A stretch of DNA of 64,000 nt from Paenibacillus farraposensis (lineage in GTDB: Bacteria > Bacillota > Bacilli > Paenibacillales > Paenibacillaceae), in assembly GCF_020736845.1 (NCBI RefSeq), contig NZ_JAFFQR010000005.1, positions 1-64,000 of the forward strand. The letters are read 5' to 3'. Positions 51,166 to 63,232 of the stretch are shown here, piece after piece. Every line of letters begins with the position of its first letter. Position 1 is the first letter of the stretch. The notes below the pieces were generated by a model. That model saw only the letters and a program-made list of their open reading frames with translations. It ran no database searches and had not been told where the DNA came from. The translations under genes and the position numbers were made by a program.

Positions 51166-51480
51166 AAAAGCGCCCCCGCAGCCTGAGCTGCAGAGACGCA
51201 TGAACGTGGTCCCACTCTGCTTCGGACATAACCTCTGCCTAAAAAGCAGGAAAGTCCGTCTTAGGCGTCCGGTAACGGGAACGACTCGTTACGCCCTTGC
51301 CACTATCAGCCGTTGACGCTGATTAGGTTTCGGGCGCACAACTCCCAGGTGCATTTCCTCCGCAGGTCATCTGGACGGCTTCCAGCCCGGGTTTCCCTCG
51401 GCCGTCCTCTCTGGCAGATGCCTTATGCAGTGTACTTCTCCTGTTCGCAGCCTTTACACGTAAATATCAATCCATATCAA
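51166..51480 (-). promoter_or_regulatory. Cys-specific T-box riboswitch upstream of cysE-cysS
   Basis: On the minus strand, stem I with an AG bulge (GCCAGAGAG) and the specifier loop GAAATGCACCTGGGAG are visible; UGC (51351-51353) is a Cys codon. The conserved T-box AGAGTGGGACCACG is at 51205-51218, and the terminator GCGTCTCTGCAGC...GCTGCGGGGGCGC with T5 is at 51166-51199. Uncharged tRNA-Cys would block termination and raise cysE and cysS. B. subtilis also has a T-box here. Confidence 0.92.
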
Positions 51481-51487
51481 TGGAGTC

Positions 51488-51516
51488 ATTATAGCGAAAA
51501 GACAACAAATTGACAA
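51488..51516 (-). promoter_or_regulatory. Promoter of the T-box-cysE-cysS transcript
   Basis: On the minus strand TTGTCA (51511-51516), a 17-bp spacer and a perfect TATAAT (51488-51493), next to the gltX stop. Confidence 0.75.
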
Positions 51517-51522
51517 GAAATA

Positions 51523-52983
51523 TCAGCCTTTATTTTGCTCCTTAAGTCGATCCAACACCTTGTCACGTCCGAGCAAATAAATGGTTTCATTCAGATCCCG
51601 TCCATGGGTCTGACCAGTAAGGGCCACACGAATCGGCATAAACAACTGTTTCCCCTTAAAGCCGGTTTCTTTTTGCACTTCCTTGATCAGCTTGGCCATT
51701 TGTGGAGCCGTAAATTCCTCGCTCGCTTCAACCTTGTCGGCAAAGGCTCTCAGTACCACAGGCACCTGCTCTTCGGACAGCACAGCCGCCGCTTCGTCGT
51801 CCATCTCCAGATGCGAACGGAAAAACAGCTCAGACAACGCTACAATGTCGGACGCAGAGGTCATCTGCTCCTGATATAAGCGAACGAGTGCTCTGGCCCA
51901 ATCCTGCTGTTCTGCCGACAATTCAGCCGGCAACAGTCCCGCTGCCTGCAAATGTGGAATCGCCATGCAGGCAATCCGCTCAGGATCAGCCTTTTTAATA
52001 TAATGATTGTTCAAATAAGCAAGCTTGTTCGTATCGAACACTGCCGGGCTTTTGGACAAACGATTGGGATCAAAAATCGAGATTAACTGTTCCCGATCAT
52101 AGATTTCTTCTTCGCCTTCCGGGGACCAGCCCAAAAGCGCAATAAAATTGAATATGGCTTCTGGCAAATAGCCCAGCTTGTCATACTGCTCCATGAACTG
52201 AATAATGGATTCATTGCGTTTGCTTAGCTTTTTGTGATCCTCGCCCACGATCAGCGTCATATGACCGAAGCGTGGCGGCTCCCAGCCGAGAGCTTCGAAA
52301 ATCATCAATTGCCGTGGTGTATTGGAAACATGATCTTCACCCCGCAGCACATGCGATATTTTCATCAAATGATCGTCAATCGCTACGGCAAAGTTATATG
52401 TTGGAATACCGTCTTTTTTGACGATTACAAAATCGCCGCTTTCCTTGGAATTAAACGTAATTTGACCTTTAACGATATCGTCAAACGTATATTCGCGGTC
52501 CTCTGGTACGCGAAAACGAATACTTGGTACACGGCCCTCCGCTTCAAATGCCTGACACTGTTCTTCTGTCAAATCACGGTGTTTCCCTGAATAGCGTGGA
52601 GTCTCCCCGCGCGCCATCTGTTCTTCGCGCTCGCGTTCCAGTTCTTCTTCAGTACAGTAGCACCGATAAGCCAAGCCACGATCCAGCAAATCCTGCCAAT
52701 ATGTTTTATATATGTCCAAACGTTCGGTCTGGCGATAAGGTCCATACTCGCCTCCTACGTCTATGCTCTCATCCCAGTCCATGCCCAACCATTTCAAATA
52801 TTTAAGCTGGCTTTCTTCCCCGCCCTCAATGTTGCGCTTCACATCTGTGTCCTCAATGCGAATAATAAATTTTCCGCCTTGATTGCGGGCAAACAAATAA
52901 TTAAATAATGCCGTTCTGGCATTTCCAATATGCAGATGCCCCGTAGGGCTTGGTGCATAGCGTACACGAACTTCCGTGCTCAT
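51523..52983 (-). CDS. gltX: Glutamyl-tRNA synthetase
   Basis: 486 residues, class [16 protein letters not shown] near 9-24 and KLSKR near 252-256. Non-discriminating type is expected in Firmicutes, since Gln-tRNA is made by GatCAB. RBS GGAGGAGATT. Confidence 0.97.
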   Translation of the reverse strand: MSTEVRVRYAPSPTGHLHIGNARTALFNYLFARNQGGKFIIRIEDTDVKRNIEGGEESQLKYLKWLGMDWDESIDVGGEYGPYRQTERLDIYKTYWQDLLDRGLAYRCYCTEEELEREREEQMARGETPRYSGKHRDLTEEQCQAFEAEGRVPSIRFRVPEDREYTFDDIVKGQITFNSKESGDFVIVKKDGIPTYNFAVAIDDHLMKISHVLRGEDHVSNTPRQLMIFEALGWEPPRFGHMTLIVGEDHKKLSKRNESIIQFMEQYDKLGYLPEAIFNFIALLGWSPEGEEEIYDREQLISIFDPNRLSKSPAVFDTNKLAYLNNHYIKKADPERIACMAIPHLQAAGLLPAELSAEQQDWARALVRLYQEQMTSASDIVALSELFFRSHLEMDDEAAAVLSEEQVPVVLRAFADKVEASEEFTAPQMAKLIKEVQKETGFKGKQLFMPIRVALTGQTHGRDLNETIYLLGRDKVLDRLKEQNKG

Positions 52984-53022
52984 ATAATCTCCTCCAAATC
53001 AAATTACTCTAGATGATAGCAT

Positions 53023-53499
53023 TTACTTGATAAGACAGACAACCGATTGAGCAGCGATCCCTTCGCCCCGTCCGGTAAAACCAAGCTGCTCTGTCGTAGT
53101 TGCCTTCACGTTAACCTGCGATGGGTCCTCTGCCTCCAGCGCCCGGGCAATGACTTCATTCATCTGCGGGATGTACGATGCCATTTTGGGCTTCTGTGCA
53201 ATAATCGTGGAATCGATGTTCCCCAAGCGATACCCGCGCTCCTTGGCCAGTCCCCACACGTGCTCCAGCAGCTTGAGGCTATCGGCATCCTTAAATTCCG
53301 GGTCGCTATCAGGGAAATGCTTCCCGATGTCTCCCAGGCCGAGCGCTCCCAGGATGGCATCGCTAATGGCATGCAGCAGCACGTCTGCATCGGAATGGCC
53401 CAGCAGGCCTTTTTCGTAGGGAATATTCACACCTCCGATGATGCAGGGCCTTCCTTCCACCAGCTGGTGAACGTCAAATCCTTGTCCTACTCTGATCAC
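53023..53499 (-). CDS. ispF: 2-C-methyl-D-erythritol 2,4-cyclodiphosphate synthase
   Basis: 158 residues from a GTG whose first bases overlap the ispD stop (GTGA); GGAGG lies 7 bases before. Metal ligands in GFDVHQL and [11 protein letters not shown], and the [18 protein letters not shown] end. Fifth step of the MEP isoprenoid path. Confidence 0.97.
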   Translation of the reverse strand: MIRVGQGFDVHQLVEGRPCIIGGVNIPYEKGLLGHSDADVLLHAISDAILGALGLGDIGKHFPDSDPEFKDADSLKLLEHVWGLAKERGYRLGNIDSTIIAQKPKMASYIPQMNEVIARALEAEDPSQVNVKATTTEQLGFTGRGEGIAAQSVVCLIK

Positions 53500-54194
53500 T
53501 TCAGATCCTCCCCCTCTGTCTTTACCCATAACGCCGCCATCTCCAAATCCTCAGGCGTAGTAATTTTGATGTTCCTGTAGCTGCCTTGGACGACCGTCAC
53601 CGGTATCCCTAGCCGCTCTACCAGCATCGAATCATCTGTTCCCAAAAATCCTGCCTGCTCTGCTTCCTCATATGCCCGAAGCAAATCGGAAAGACGAAAA
53701 GTCTGTGGCGTTTGAATACTCCACAGACTTCGGCGATCCGGCGTTGACGTAATGATACCATCTCCGTTCACTTGCTTGATCGTATCCTTTACAGGTACCG
53801 CTGCTACAGAAGCACCGGAACGCTGAGCCGCCTCCAGACATGAACGTACAAGCTCAGGCTGGATCAGCGGGCGCACACCATCATGCACCATCACCCAATC
53901 CGCCTGCAAGTGGCGCAGACCGTAATAAACCGAATGCTGGCGCTCACTGCCACCAGCCACCACCTGTACGTTTTTACTGATCTGGTATTGACGAATCCAA
54001 TCCCGGCAACGCTCCACATCTTCGGCTCCCGTCACCATCACCATTTCATGCACTTCGGGCATGGCTGCAAAAATCTCAAGTGTATGTATGAAGATGGGCT
54101 TGTCCCGTAAAAGCAAGAATTGCTTACTCTCCTGCGTTCCCATACGGGAGCCGCGACCAGCCGCCACAATGACGACTCCTACCCGATTATTCAT
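53496..54194 (-). CDS. ispD: 2-C-methyl-D-erythritol 4-phosphate cytidylyltransferase
   Basis: 232 residues from [20 protein letters not shown], with CTP-binding [15 protein letters not shown] is upstream. An in-frame start further up was rejected. Third step of the MEP path; overlaps ispF. Confidence 0.97.
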   Translation of the reverse strand: MNNRVGVVIVAAGRGSRMGTQESKQFLLLRDKPIFIHTLEIFAAMPEVHEMVMVTGAEDVERCRDWIRQYQISKNVQVVAGGSERQHSVYYGLRHLQADWVMVHDGVRPLIQPELVRSCLEAAQRSGASVAAVPVKDTIKQVNGDGIITSTPDRRSLWSIQTPQTFRLSDLLRAYEEAEQAGFLGTDDSMLVERLGIPVTVVQGSYRNIKITTPEDLEMAALWVKTEGEDLK

Positions 54195-54264
54195 TGAAAT
54201 AGCTCCTGCCCTGATCGCACTTGGACGATCCGTATGATAACACATCTACTTCATCATACCGCGT

Positions 54265-55350
54265 TTATTGAGCTTTTTCCAATAATTTTGGCTTGGCAAA
54301 GATCATACGGCCCGCAGAGGTCTGAAGCACACTTGTAACCAGCACCTCCATCAGGGAACCAATATAGTCGCGTCCGCCTTCCACAACAATCATCGTTCCA
54401 TCATCCAGATAGGCCACACCCTGCCCATGTTCCTTGCCGTCTTTAATGATCTGTACCATAATTTCCTCACCGGGAAGCACGACAGGCTTGACTGCATTCG
54501 CCAAGTCGTTAATATTGAGCACCGATACGCCTTGAAGCTCGCATACCTTGTTCAAGTTAAAATCATTGGTTACAACTTTACCCTGCAGCACCTTTGCCAG
54601 CTTGACCAGCTTACTATCGACTTCTGAAATTTCTTCAAAATCCCCTTCATAAATGAGCACATTGACATCCAGCTCTTTTTGGATTTTATTCAGAATATCC
54701 AGCCCCCGACGTCCACGATTGCGCTTGAGTAAATCAGAAGAATCTGCAATATGCTGAAGTTCCTCCAACACAAATTCAGGGATCACAATGGTTCCCTCAA
54801 TAAAACCTGTCTTGCAAATATCTGCAATACGCCCGTCTATAATGACGCTGGTATCCAAAATTTTATGTTCCTCCAGCTTGCGTTCTTCCACATCTGTCAT
54901 CCGGCCAAAAAAACCGGAACTCCAAAAGGATGACAGCTCGTCTCTCTTGGCCAGACCAACCATCAAACCGACATATCCGCATACGATGGTAACAGCTGTC
55001 TGAATCAGTAGACCGGGTGCCCCCAACCATGATAAAAGCGGGTATGCTGCCAAGGAAAGTATCAATCCCATCACCATACCAATGGCACCTGCCAGCATTT
55101 CGTTCATCGGTATCCGTATCAAGCGTTCAATGCCCCGCTGCAGCCGGTTGGCTACAGATGCACCTGCAAATGAGCAACTAGCTATAAACAGCGCTGCTCC
55201 TGCAATCATCCAAACAGCCAGTCCAGGTAAAGAACCATCATTTAACCACTGCGGCATCCAAGATACGATACCTCCTACCCGATAGTATAACGTGTAGCCA
55301 AACCATGCTCCGCACAATCCTGTAAAAGTTAAAATAGCCTTTCTCCACAT
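54265..55350 (-). CDS. yacL: PIN-TRAM membrane protein YacL
   Basis: 361 residues from the ATG at 55350, which follows AAAGGAGGT; a start 12 codons earlier would contain that site. Four predicted membrane segments (about 10-135), a PIN nuclease-like domain beginning [20 protein letters not shown], and a C-terminal TRAM domain. Function unknown in vivo; RNA-binding or nuclease role inferred. Confidence 0.9.
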   Translation of the reverse strand: MWRKAILTFTGLCGAWFGYTLYYRVGGIVSWMPQWLNDGSLPGLAVWMIAGAALFIASCSFAGASVANRLQRGIERLIRIPMNEMLAGAIGMVMGLILSLAAYPLLSWLGAPGLLIQTAVTIVCGYVGLMVGLAKRDELSSFWSSGFFGRMTDVEERKLEEHKILDTSVIIDGRIADICKTGFIEGTIVIPEFVLEELQHIADSSDLLKRNRGRRGLDILNKIQKELDVNVLIYEGDFEEISEVDSKLVKLAKVLQGKVVTNDFNLNKVCELQGVSVLNINDLANAVKPVVLPGEEIMVQIIKDGKEHGQGVAYLDDGTMIVVEGGRDYIGSLMEVLVTSVLQTSAGRMIFAKPKLLEKAQ

Positions 55351-55472
55351 CGAGCCTTTATACCTCCTTTTTTTCTTTTCATACATCCTGCAATTAATGG
55401 ATATACATCACTCTCTTTACCAGTATGATCCAATTCATGCTCAGCTAATCCTGTGCTTTCATTTTTTATGCA

Positions 55473-55519
55473 TAAAAAAAGCATTTATCTCCCTGAAATG
55501 ATTCAAAGAAATAAATGCC
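55473..55519 (-). terminator. Terminator after pssA
   Basis: On the minus strand GCATTTATTTC...GAGATAAATGC followed by T7. Confidence 0.8.
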
Positions 55520-55539
55520 TATTTGTTTCTTGCCTGATA

Positions 55540-56286
55540 TTAACGTTGCGAATGACGATACTGATCGTCCTGTTCTTCCTGACCGGAGCGCTCGCGGTCG
55601 CGTCCACGTCTGCGTGAAAGCTTGCGGATATTCAGCTTCATTCCATATAAGGCATATAGAACCAGCGGAACAAAAATCAATTTTGATAGCTGATCCGGAA
55701 ATTTAACGGCCAGCACTACCGCTGCAATCACGACCCAAGGAGCGATCCAGAGCGCTTTTTTAGGAAGTCCGATCTTTTTAAAATTAGGATATCTCATGGA
55801 GCTGATCATCAAATAAGAGACCAGCAGCATGGCAATCGACATGTAAAGCAATGAAACAGTGTTATGAAATAAGGACAACGTTGCTAATACGCCACCTGCT
55901 GCCGGAATCGGCAAGCCTGTAAAATAACCAGGTACGCCGGGGCGTACGTTAAATCGAGCCAAACGCAGCGCTCCGCACATCGGAAAAATGGCCGTAACCG
56001 TCCAGGCCAAAGCCGAATTTGCATCTTGGAAAGCAACCATGTACATAATAACTGCGGGAGCTACACCAAAAGATATCATATCAGATAAGGAGTCCAGTTC
56101 TTTACCGAATTCGCTCTGGGCATTCAGCGCCCGGGCCATTCTTCCATCCAGTCCGTCCAACAGCATGGCGACAATAACCATAATAGCGGCAAGACTGTAT
56201 TTTCCGTCTACGGCCAATAAAATGGCGATCATTCCGAGAAACAAGTTACCCAAGGTAAACATGTTCGGAATTGATTTGGTAATCAT
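55540..56286 (-). CDS. pssA: CDP-diacylglycerol-serine O-phosphatidyltransferase
   Basis: 248 residues, membrane enzyme with the CDP-alcohol phosphatidyltransferase motif LDGLDGRMARALN...GKELDSLSD. Makes phosphatidylserine, precursor of PE. A basic, Arg-rich tail (RKLSRRRGRDRERS) ends the protein. It sits between disA and yacL, a place where B. subtilis has no such gene. Confidence 0.93.
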   Translation of the reverse strand: MITKSIPNMFTLGNLFLGMIAILLAVDGKYSLAAIMVIVAMLLDGLDGRMARALNAQSEFGKELDSLSDMISFGVAPAVIMYMVAFQDANSALAWTVTAIFPMCGALRLARFNVRPGVPGYFTGLPIPAAGGVLATLSLFHNTVSLLYMSIAMLLVSYLMISSMRYPNFKKIGLPKKALWIAPWVVIAAVVLAVKFPDQLSKLIFVPLVLYALYGMKLNIRKLSRRRGRDRERSGQEEQDDQYRHSQR

Positions 56287-56340
56287 CTCTTCACCTCAAT
56301 GTATGAATTGTTCCATTATAATCCTTTCACTGTATTACAT

Positions 56341-57417
56341 TTACATTTGCCTGTCAATGAAAACTTGTTCTTGCAAACGTTTAAGACCTTCTTTAATTGT
56401 ACGTGCCCGAACCTCTCCAATGCCGTCTACCTCATCCAATTCTTCGATCGTTGCTGCCATGACATTCGGGAAGCACCCAAACCGCTCCACCAGATTATGA
56501 ATAATTACATTCGGCAGACGCGGTATCTTGTTCAGTACCCGATAGCCGCGTGCAGCAATATATTCCTCAGATGTTGCTGCTGAAGACGGGTAACCCAATA
56601 AACGCACAATATGGTTTACATCCAGCAGCTCGTCGTCCGTAGACCGCTTGAGCCCGAGTATAATTTCACGAATTTTCTCGTCGCTGTCGTCTTTAGCATA
56701 ATCCTTGTACAGCAGCCAGGCTTCCTCTTCTATATTGCTGACAAGCTCCTCCATCTGCATGCTGATAAGCCGGCCTTCATTGCCGAGCTCATTAATAAAT
56801 CGTTTGATTTCCATTTTAATGCGCAGCACCATTTCAATTCTTTGGATGACATTGACGACCTCAGGCATGGTCACCAGTTCTTCAAACTCGGATGCCGTCA
56901 AATTCGTCGAGGCTTGCCCCAATACAGCTCTATATTTTTCAAGCGTCTGAATCGCCTGATTGGCTTTCGTTAAAATAACCCCGATCTCCTTGAGCGCATA
57001 CCGTAGCGTCCCCTGATACAGCGTAATAATATTACGCCGTTGGGAAATAGACACAACGAGCTTACCTGTCTGCTTAGCAACCCGCTCCGCTGTCCGGTGC
57101 CGAATTCCTGTTTCAATCGACGAAATGGAAGAGTCCGGAATCAGCTGCGTATTTGCGTACAAAATTCGCTTCAAATCTTCGCTCAATATGATCGCGCCGT
57201 CCATCTTAGCCAATTCATACAAATAGTTCGGCGAAAAATCACAATTAATAGAGAAACCGCCATCCACGACTTCCATTACTTCCGGGCTATAGCCTACAAC
57301 CAGAAGAGCACCCGTTTTAGCACGTAAAACGTTTTCTAATCCATCGCGAAAGGGGGTCCCCGGCGCCACAAGCCGAAGCAAATCGTTCATTTTTTCCAGT
57401 TGGCTCGCTTCTTTCAT
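56341..57417 (-). CDS. disA: DNA integrity scanning diadenylate cyclase DisA
   Basis: 358 residues. DAC domain with [20 protein letters not shown] and the GIRHRTAER motif, then a helical spine and a C-terminal HhH DNA-binding part ([19 protein letters not shown]). Makes c-di-AMP while scanning DNA during sporulation. I chose the ATG at 57417, 8 bases after AGGGGG; another ATG two codons upstream is too close. Confidence 0.96.
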   Translation of the reverse strand: MKEASQLEKMNDLLRLVAPGTPFRDGLENVLRAKTGALLVVGYSPEVMEVVDGGFSINCDFSPNYLYELAKMDGAIILSEDLKRILYANTQLIPDSSISSIETGIRHRTAERVAKQTGKLVVSISQRRNIITLYQGTLRYALKEIGVILTKANQAIQTLEKYRAVLGQASTNLTASEFEELVTMPEVVNVIQRIEMVLRIKMEIKRFINELGNEGRLISMQMEELVSNIEEEAWLLYKDYAKDDSDEKIREIILGLKRSTDDELLDVNHIVRLLGYPSSAATSEEYIAARGYRVLNKIPRLPNVIIHNLVERFGCFPNVMAATIEELDEVDGIGEVRARTIKEGLKRLQEQVFIDRQM

Positions 57418-57429
57418 TTTCATTGCCCC

Positions 57430-58803
57430 CTAATCTAATGCGGCTGCCAGTGCATCTGCCACCGTTCCTACTCCTATAATTTGAATCCCTTTCGGATGTG
57501 TCCAGCCTTTCAAGCTTTTCTCCGGCATGATCACGCGCTTGAAGCCCAGTTTCTCCGCTTCCCGCACCCGCTGCTCTGCCCGGGATACAGCTCGCACTTC
57601 GCCGGTCAGCCCCACCTCGCCGAAAATCACGTCATACGGCTTGGTTGGGGCATCACGAAAGCTAGAAGCAATGCTCACTGCTATAGCCAAATCCACCGCC
57701 GGCTCATCCAGCTTCACACCGCCGGCTACATTGAGATAGGCGTCCTGGTTTTGCAAAAACATGCCCATCCGCTTTTCCAGTACAGCGATGATTAATCCCA
57801 TCCGATGATGGTCGATTCCTGTCCCCATTCGGCGCGGAGAAGGAAAATGCGTAGCTGCAATCAGTGCTTGCAGTTCAACCAGTACTGGTCGTGTACCTTC
57901 TACACTGGCTACAACAGTCGAACCAGCCACCCCCAGTGGCCGCTCGGACAGGAATAGCTCCGAAGGATTCTCCACCTCACGCAAACCACTTTCAGCCATT
58001 TCAAAAATACCAATCTCATTCGTAGAACCGAAACGGTTCTTGACCGCACGCAGCAGTCGGTACGTATGATGACGCTCTCCTTCAAAATAAAGAACACAAT
58101 CGACCATATGCTCCAGAAGACGCGGGCCTGCAATAGCCCCTTCCTTGGTCACATGTCCTACCAATACGGTAGCGATACCCAGTCCCTTGGCAATTCGCAT
58201 AAAGCGTGAAGTACACTCCCGCACCTGAGCCACACTCCCCGGTGCACTTGTCACCTCGGGCAAGTATACGGTCTGAATAGAGTCGATTACCAAAAACTCG
58301 GGCTTTAAGCTATCCACCGCTTCTTCAATCGTCTCCAAATTTGTTTCACATAATACGTATAAATTAGGGGACAAGGCACCCAGACGGTCTGCACGCAGCT
58401 TCGTTTGACGAACGGACTCCTCACCAGACACATACAACACTTTTAAACCGGTTAAGGCGAGCTCATTAGAGGTTTGCAGCAAAAGCGTGGATTTGCCAAT
58501 TCCCGGATCACCGCCCACCAGAACAAGAGAACCCGGCACTATGCCTCCGCCCAGCACCCGATTCAATTCGCCAATTCCCGTCAAAATTCGTGTTTCTTTG
58601 CCACTCTCCACCTCAATAATAGGAAGCGGCTTATCTTTTGTGCTATGAGTAAGAAGGGTAGAACCCATTCCTTGAGTTTTTACAATGTTCTCCGTTTCTT
58701 CTATCATGGAATTCCATGCCTGACATCCAGGACATTTTCCGTACCATTTGGGCGATTCATACCCGCATTCCGTACAGGAATATTTCGTTTTTACTTTAGC
58801 CAT
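57430..58803 (-). CDS. radA: DNA repair protein RadA (Sms)
   Basis: 457 residues. Zinc finger CTECG...CPGC at 10-27, Walker [10 protein letters not shown] at 98-106, the RadA signature KNRFG at 255-259, and a Lon-like C-terminal domain. Branch-migration helicase in recombination. Just upstream of disA, with which it cooperates in B. subtilis. Confidence 0.97.
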   Translation of the reverse strand: MAKVKTKYSCTECGYESPKWYGKCPGCQAWNSMIEETENIVKTQGMGSTLLTHSTKDKPLPIIEVESGKETRILTGIGELNRVLGGGIVPGSLVLVGGDPGIGKSTLLLQTSNELALTGLKVLYVSGEESVRQTKLRADRLGALSPNLYVLCETNLETIEEAVDSLKPEFLVIDSIQTVYLPEVTSAPGSVAQVRECTSRFMRIAKGLGIATVLVGHVTKEGAIAGPRLLEHMVDCVLYFEGERHHTYRLLRAVKNRFGSTNEIGIFEMAESGLREVENPSELFLSERPLGVAGSTVVASVEGTRPVLVELQALIAATHFPSPRRMGTGIDHHRMGLIIAVLEKRMGMFLQNQDAYLNVAGGVKLDEPAVDLAIAVSIASSFRDAPTKPYDVIFGEVGLTGEVRAVSRAEQRVREAEKLGFKRVIMPEKSLKGWTHPKGIQIIGVGTVADALAAALD

Positions 58804-58971
58804 ATTTTATTCTCTGGCTCCTTATTGATGACGAGTCATGTCAAAATGATCTTTTACAGCTCGGAAAGAGCTGTAGCAATAAAAGTTTACCATTGAAGCT
58901 TGGCGGACGTAAAGCGATATCACAAACTTTCCCAAAGCATTTGCCCAACCATTCCGCAGTGTTTTATACAT

Positions 58972-59016
58972 AAAAAGGGTGCCTTCGCAGCGGCTTTCAG
59001 CCTGCGAGACACCCTT
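58972..59016 (-). terminator. Terminator after clpC
   Basis: On the minus strand AAGGGTGTCTCGCAGGCT...GCCGCTGCGAAGGCACCC with two mismatches and T5. Confidence 0.85.
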
Positions 59017-59042
59017 CTGCACAACTTTATTTAGTAAAACGT

Positions 59043-61487
59043 TTAGGATTTCGCGGATACGTTATCCTTTTTCGTTACTGTCAATGCGCCATTCTCCTCA
59101 TCAATGAGCAGAGCATCACCTTTGCTAATATTTCCAGTCAACAGTTCCTCGGATAGACGATCCTCAATATGCTTCTGGATTGCACGACGTAATGGACGCG
59201 CACCGTAAGCCGGATCAAAACCTTCCTTGGCAAGGAATGTCTTAGCCTTGTCTGTCAGCTCAAAATCCACCTCGTACTCGTTCAGGCGCTTACGCAGTTC
59301 CTCAGACATAAGCGACACGATCTCGGCGATATGTTTCTCTTCGAGAGAATGGAACACGATAATTTCATCAATCCGGTTCAAGAACTCTGGACGGAAGCTT
59401 TTCTTCAGCTCATCCATCACTTTACTCTTCATGTTATCGTATTCCGCACCCGCATCTACAACGGCTGTGAAGCCGAGCGTAGAGTTGCGTTTGATCGCCT
59501 GTGCGCCCACATTGGAGGTCAGGATGATCAGAGTGTTGCGGAAATCAACGACACGGCCTTTGGAATCGGTCAGACGTCCATCTTCCAGCACTTGAAGCAG
59601 AATATTGAATACTTCTGGGTGCGCTTTTTCGATTTCATCCAGCAACACAACAGAGTATGGCTTACGACGAACCTTCTCCGTCAGTTGGCCGCCCTCTTCA
59701 TATCCGACATATCCTGGAGGCGCACCTACCAGACGGGACGTAGAGTGTTTCTCCATATATTCGGACATATCGATACGGATAACCGCATTTTCATCTCCGA
59801 ACATGGATTCAGCCAATGCCCGTGCCAATTCGGTTTTACCAACCCCGGTTGGACCGAGGAAAATAAAGGAGCCGATTGGACGCTTCGGATCTTTCAGACC
59901 AGCTCGTGCGCGGCGAATGGCACGGCTTACTGCCTTAACAGCTTCGTCCTGCCCAATTACCCGCTCATGCAACAACTGTTCCATATTCAGCAAGCGGTGT
60001 GTTTCTTCCTCTTTCAGCTTGCTAACCGGGACACCTGTCCAAATTGCAACAACCTGAGCGATATCCTCCGGTGTAACTTCGGAATCTGTGCGTCCTTGTT
60101 GTTCTTTCCATTGATTTTTTGTAACGTCCAGCTCTTCACGAATTTTTTGCTCTGTATCACGCAACGCTGCGGCCTTTTCGAACTCCTGGCTTTGTACCGC
60201 TGAATCCTTTTCCTTGCGGATGTCTTCCAGACGGTTTTCCAGTTGTTTCAGGTTTGGCGGTACGGTGTAGGAATTCAGCCTTACCTTGGAGCCCGCTTCA
60301 TCAATAAGGTCAATGGCCTTATCCGGCAGGAAACGGTCGGTAATATAACGATCCGACAATCTTACTGCTGCTTCAATAGCCTCATCTGTGATTTTCACAC
60401 GGTGATGCGCTTCGTAGCGGTCCCGCAGGCCATACAAAATTTGAATCGCTTCTTCCGGAGAAGGCTGATCCACTGCAATTGGCTGAAAACGCCGCTCCAA
60501 AGCCGCATCCTTCTCAATATATTTGCGATATTCATCCAGCGTAGTCGCACCGATGCATTGCAGTTCGCCGCGAGCGAGTGCAGGCTTCAGGATGTTGGAG
60601 GCATCAATTGCACCTTCCGCACCACCAGCGCCGATCAGCGTATGCAGCTCATCAATGAACAAAATAATGTTTCCGGCTTGACGAATCTCGTCCATAATCT
60701 TTTTCAAACGATCCTCAAATTCACCGCGATACTTGGTGCCTGCTACCACAGAGCCCATATCGAGTGTCATTACGCGTTTGTCACGCAACGTTTCGGGGAT
60801 TTCATTTGCTATAATTTTTTGCGCCAATCCTTCGGCAATCGCTGTTTTACCTACCCCAGGCTCACCGATCAGAACCGGATTGTTCTTGGTACGACGGCTG
60901 AGCACCTGAATGACGCGCTCAATTTCCTTGCTGCGCCCAATAACAGGGTCCAGGTTATTTTCCTTCGCAGATGCTGTCAGATCGCGTGCCAGACTATCCA
61001 GCGTTGGTGTGCTGACATTAGTCGGGGCACCGTGGTGGCTGGAAACAGCTTCGCTGCTGCCGAGCAATTGAAGTACTTGCTGGCGTGCTTTGTTCAGGCT
61101 GATGCCCAAGTTGTTCAATACACGGGCTGCTACGCCTTCCCCTTCACGAATAAGGCCGAGCAAAATATGCTCTGTGCCCACATAAGTATGACCCAGCTTA
61201 CGGGCTTCATCCATAGACAGCTCGATAACCTTTTTAGCTCGTGGAGTATAGGCAATGTTCGTCGGTTGTTCTTGACCGCGTCCAATAAGCGTCTCCACTT
61301 CATCCTGGATTTTCTCCAGTCCCAGTCCCAAGCCAATCAAGGCTTTTGCTGCTATTCCTTCGCCTTCGCGAATAAGACCGAGCAAAATGTGTTCTGTACC
61401 AATGTTGTTATGTCCCAGTCGAACCGCTTCTTCTTGAGCCAAGGCAAGCACTTTTTGTGCACGTTCCGTAAATCTTCCAAACATCAT
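59043..61487 (-). CDS. clpC: AAA+ unfoldase ClpC
   Basis: 814 residues. Two N-terminal Clp repeats (1-145), first Walker [10 protein letters not shown] near 207-215, the coiled middle domain with a UVR-like stretch ([16 protein letters not shown]), second Walker [10 protein letters not shown] near 545-553. Partners with ClpP and McsB-marked substrates. Last gene of the ctsR operon. Confidence 0.98.
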   Translation of the reverse strand: MMFGRFTERAQKVLALAQEEAVRLGHNNIGTEHILLGLIREGEGIAAKALIGLGLGLEKIQDEVETLIGRGQEQPTNIAYTPRAKKVIELSMDEARKLGHTYVGTEHILLGLIREGEGVAARVLNNLGISLNKARQQVLQLLGSSEAVSSHHGAPTNVSTPTLDSLARDLTASAKENNLDPVIGRSKEIERVIQVLSRRTKNNPVLIGEPGVGKTAIAEGLAQKIIANEIPETLRDKRVMTLDMGSVVAGTKYRGEFEDRLKKIMDEIRQAGNIILFIDELHTLIGAGGAEGAIDASNILKPALARGELQCIGATTLDEYRKYIEKDAALERRFQPIAVDQPSPEEAIQILYGLRDRYEAHHRVKITDEAIEAAVRLSDRYITDRFLPDKAIDLIDEAGSKVRLNSYTVPPNLKQLENRLEDIRKEKDSAVQSQEFEKAAALRDTEQKIREELDVTKNQWKEQQGRTDSEVTPEDIAQVVAIWTGVPVSKLKEEETHRLLNMEQLLHERVIGQDEAVKAVSRAIRRARAGLKDPKRPIGSFIFLGPTGVGKTELARALAESMFGDENAVIRIDMSEYMEKHSTSRLVGAPPGYVGYEEGGQLTEKVRRKPYSVVLLDEIEKAHPEVFNILLQVLEDGRLTDSKGRVVDFRNTLIILTSNVGAQAIKRNSTLGFTAVVDAGAEYDNMKSKVMDELKKSFRPEFLNRIDEIIVFHSLEEKHIAEIVSLMSEELRKRLNEYEVDFELTDKAKTFLAKEGFDPAYGARPLRRAIQKHIEDRLSEELLTGNISKGDALLIDEENGALTVTKKDNVSAKS

Positions 61488-61530
61488 ATATCCTGCACCT
61501 CCACAGTGTGTATTTCAATCAATCTATATA

Positions 61531-62595
61531 TTAAAGGGTTGTGCCTAATTTTTGCCGGATCAGCTTCGCCCGATACATATCGCGCTCACCCGTATTCATT
61601 TTATCACCAAAGCTTTTTTGCAGGAATCCGGGTTGTGTCATCACATTCAGCTCATTCATCGTTGCAGTGGATGGACGCTCCAAAATCCCCAAATCCACGC
61701 CGAGACGTACATCGGACAGCCGCTGTGCAGCCTCCTTCGAATCGATCACCGCTGCATATGATAAAATACCAAATGAACGCATTACCCGATCTGTAATTCG
61801 CAGCATAGACTCATTCATCAGCCGTTCTCTGGCAGAACGCTCATGCTCTATGATTTGCAGCACAACGCCATGCAAATTTTCAATAATCTCCGCTTCGGTT
61901 TGCCCTAATGTAATTTGATTCGAAATCTGAAACAGATTACCGGCCGCTTCGCTGCCTTCACCATAAATGCCACGAACGGTAAGACCCACCTGTGAAACAG
62001 CGGACAATATACGATTGATTTGGTGTGTCATGACTAATGCGGGCAGATGCATCATCACCGAAGCTCTCATACCTGTGCCGACATTTGTCGGGCAACTGGT
62101 CAGAAAACCTCTCCGATCATCAAACGCATAATCCACATGCGCTTCAAATGCATCATCAATGAACATCGCTCGTTCCCAGGCTTCTCTAACCTGACATCCC
62201 GGATATAAGCATTGAATACGCAGATGATCTTCTTCGTTTATCATAACACTAACCGATTCATCATCACTTATCAATACAGCACCGTTGCGGGATTCGTTGG
62301 CCAAATTAGGACTAATCAAATGCTTCTCCACCAGTACCTGCTTGTCGATCTCATCTAATTCGGATATTTTTAAGGCATGAAAAGTGCCAAACCGGCTCAA
62401 GTCATCATACTGAAGGATATCCGTCAAGCGTTGAAGCACTTCTTCCGACTGCTGATTAGTAGCAAGCATAGGAAAAGGCAGGTGCTGCAAGTTACGCGCA
62501 ATTCTTACCCGACTGCTAATGACAATCTCCGAATCCGCAGCATCACCACGCATCCAATCACTTAGCGGCTTTTCCGTAAATCGGATATTGGGCAT
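61531..62595 (-). CDS. mcsB: Protein arginine kinase McsB
   Basis: 354 residues. Guanidino kinase fold with SSRVRIARNL and CPTNVGTGMRASVMMHLP. Phosphorylates arginines, marking proteins for ClpCP and inactivating CtsR. Start ATG at 62595, 8 bases after GGAGG; the codon before is GTG. Confidence 0.97.
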   Translation of the reverse strand: MPNIRFTEKPLSDWMRGDAADSEIVISSRVRIARNLQHLPFPMLATNQQSEEVLQRLTDILQYDDLSRFGTFHALKISELDEIDKQVLVEKHLISPNLANESRNGAVLISDDESVSVMINEEDHLRIQCLYPGCQVREAWERAMFIDDAFEAHVDYAFDDRRGFLTSCPTNVGTGMRASVMMHLPALVMTHQINRILSAVSQVGLTVRGIYGEGSEAAGNLFQISNQITLGQTEAEIIENLHGVVLQIIEHERSARERLMNESMLRITDRVMRSFGILSYAAVIDSKEAAQRLSDVRLGVDLGILERPSTATMNELNVMTQPGFLQKSFGDKMNTGERDMYRAKLIRQKLGTTL

Positions 62596-62623
62596 CACGC
62601 ATCCCTCCTACTCTTCACAAACT

Positions 62624-63148
62624 TTATTCTTCAGTCATTTCTTTTTCAAGCTGTCTGATTTGATCTCTAAGCTTGGCAGCTGCCTCGAATTCTTCCTGTA
62701 ATATATGCTGTTGCATCTCTTTCTTCAAATCCTCAATCTGCCGTTTTATCTTCAGTCTGCCTCCAGTCCGGACCGGAACTTTACCCACATGACTCGTGCT
62801 TCCATGCACGCGCTTGAACAATGGGTCAAGACGACTGCCAAAATATTGATAGCACGACGGGCACCCAAAACGCCCCAGTTTACTAAACTGTGTGTAAGTC
62901 ATGCCACAATCCTTGCATTGCAGATTCTGTGGACCATTGTGGCTGGAAGACTGGCTCTTGGCGCTGGAGTCAAAATCCAGCATCCCCGACAACAAGCTAT
63001 GAATCGAAAAGCCGTTGGGTGTTCCAGGGATCATCTCCCCTTTTTCCCTTGCACACGCCTCACAAAAATGAAACTCTGTCTTTTCGCCATTCACAATCTT
63101 GGTGAAATGCAAAGTTGCCGGCCGCATATTACATTCCTGGCACAGCAT
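62624..63148 (-). CDS. mcsA: McsA, zinc-finger activator of McsB
   Basis: 174 residues with CxxC pairs (CQEC, CEAC, CKDC, CPSC) and a C-terminal UVR motif (QEEFEAAAKLRDQIRQLEKE). Activates McsB kinase. Between ctsR and mcsB. Confidence 0.96.
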   Translation of the reverse strand: MLCQECNMRPATLHFTKIVNGEKTEFHFCEACAREKGEMIPGTPNGFSIHSLLSGMLDFDSSAKSQSSSHNGPQNLQCKDCGMTYTQFSKLGRFGCPSCYQYFGSRLDPLFKRVHGSTSHVGKVPVRTGGRLKIKRQIEDLKKEMQQHILQEEFEAAAKLRDQIRQLEKEMTEE

Positions 63149-63232
63149 AAAAGCACCTCCTTCAATGTCTGGATTTCTACAAATCCCTACATTTCAATCG
63201 TAAATCTCTATTTACAGATTAATAGCTACTAG

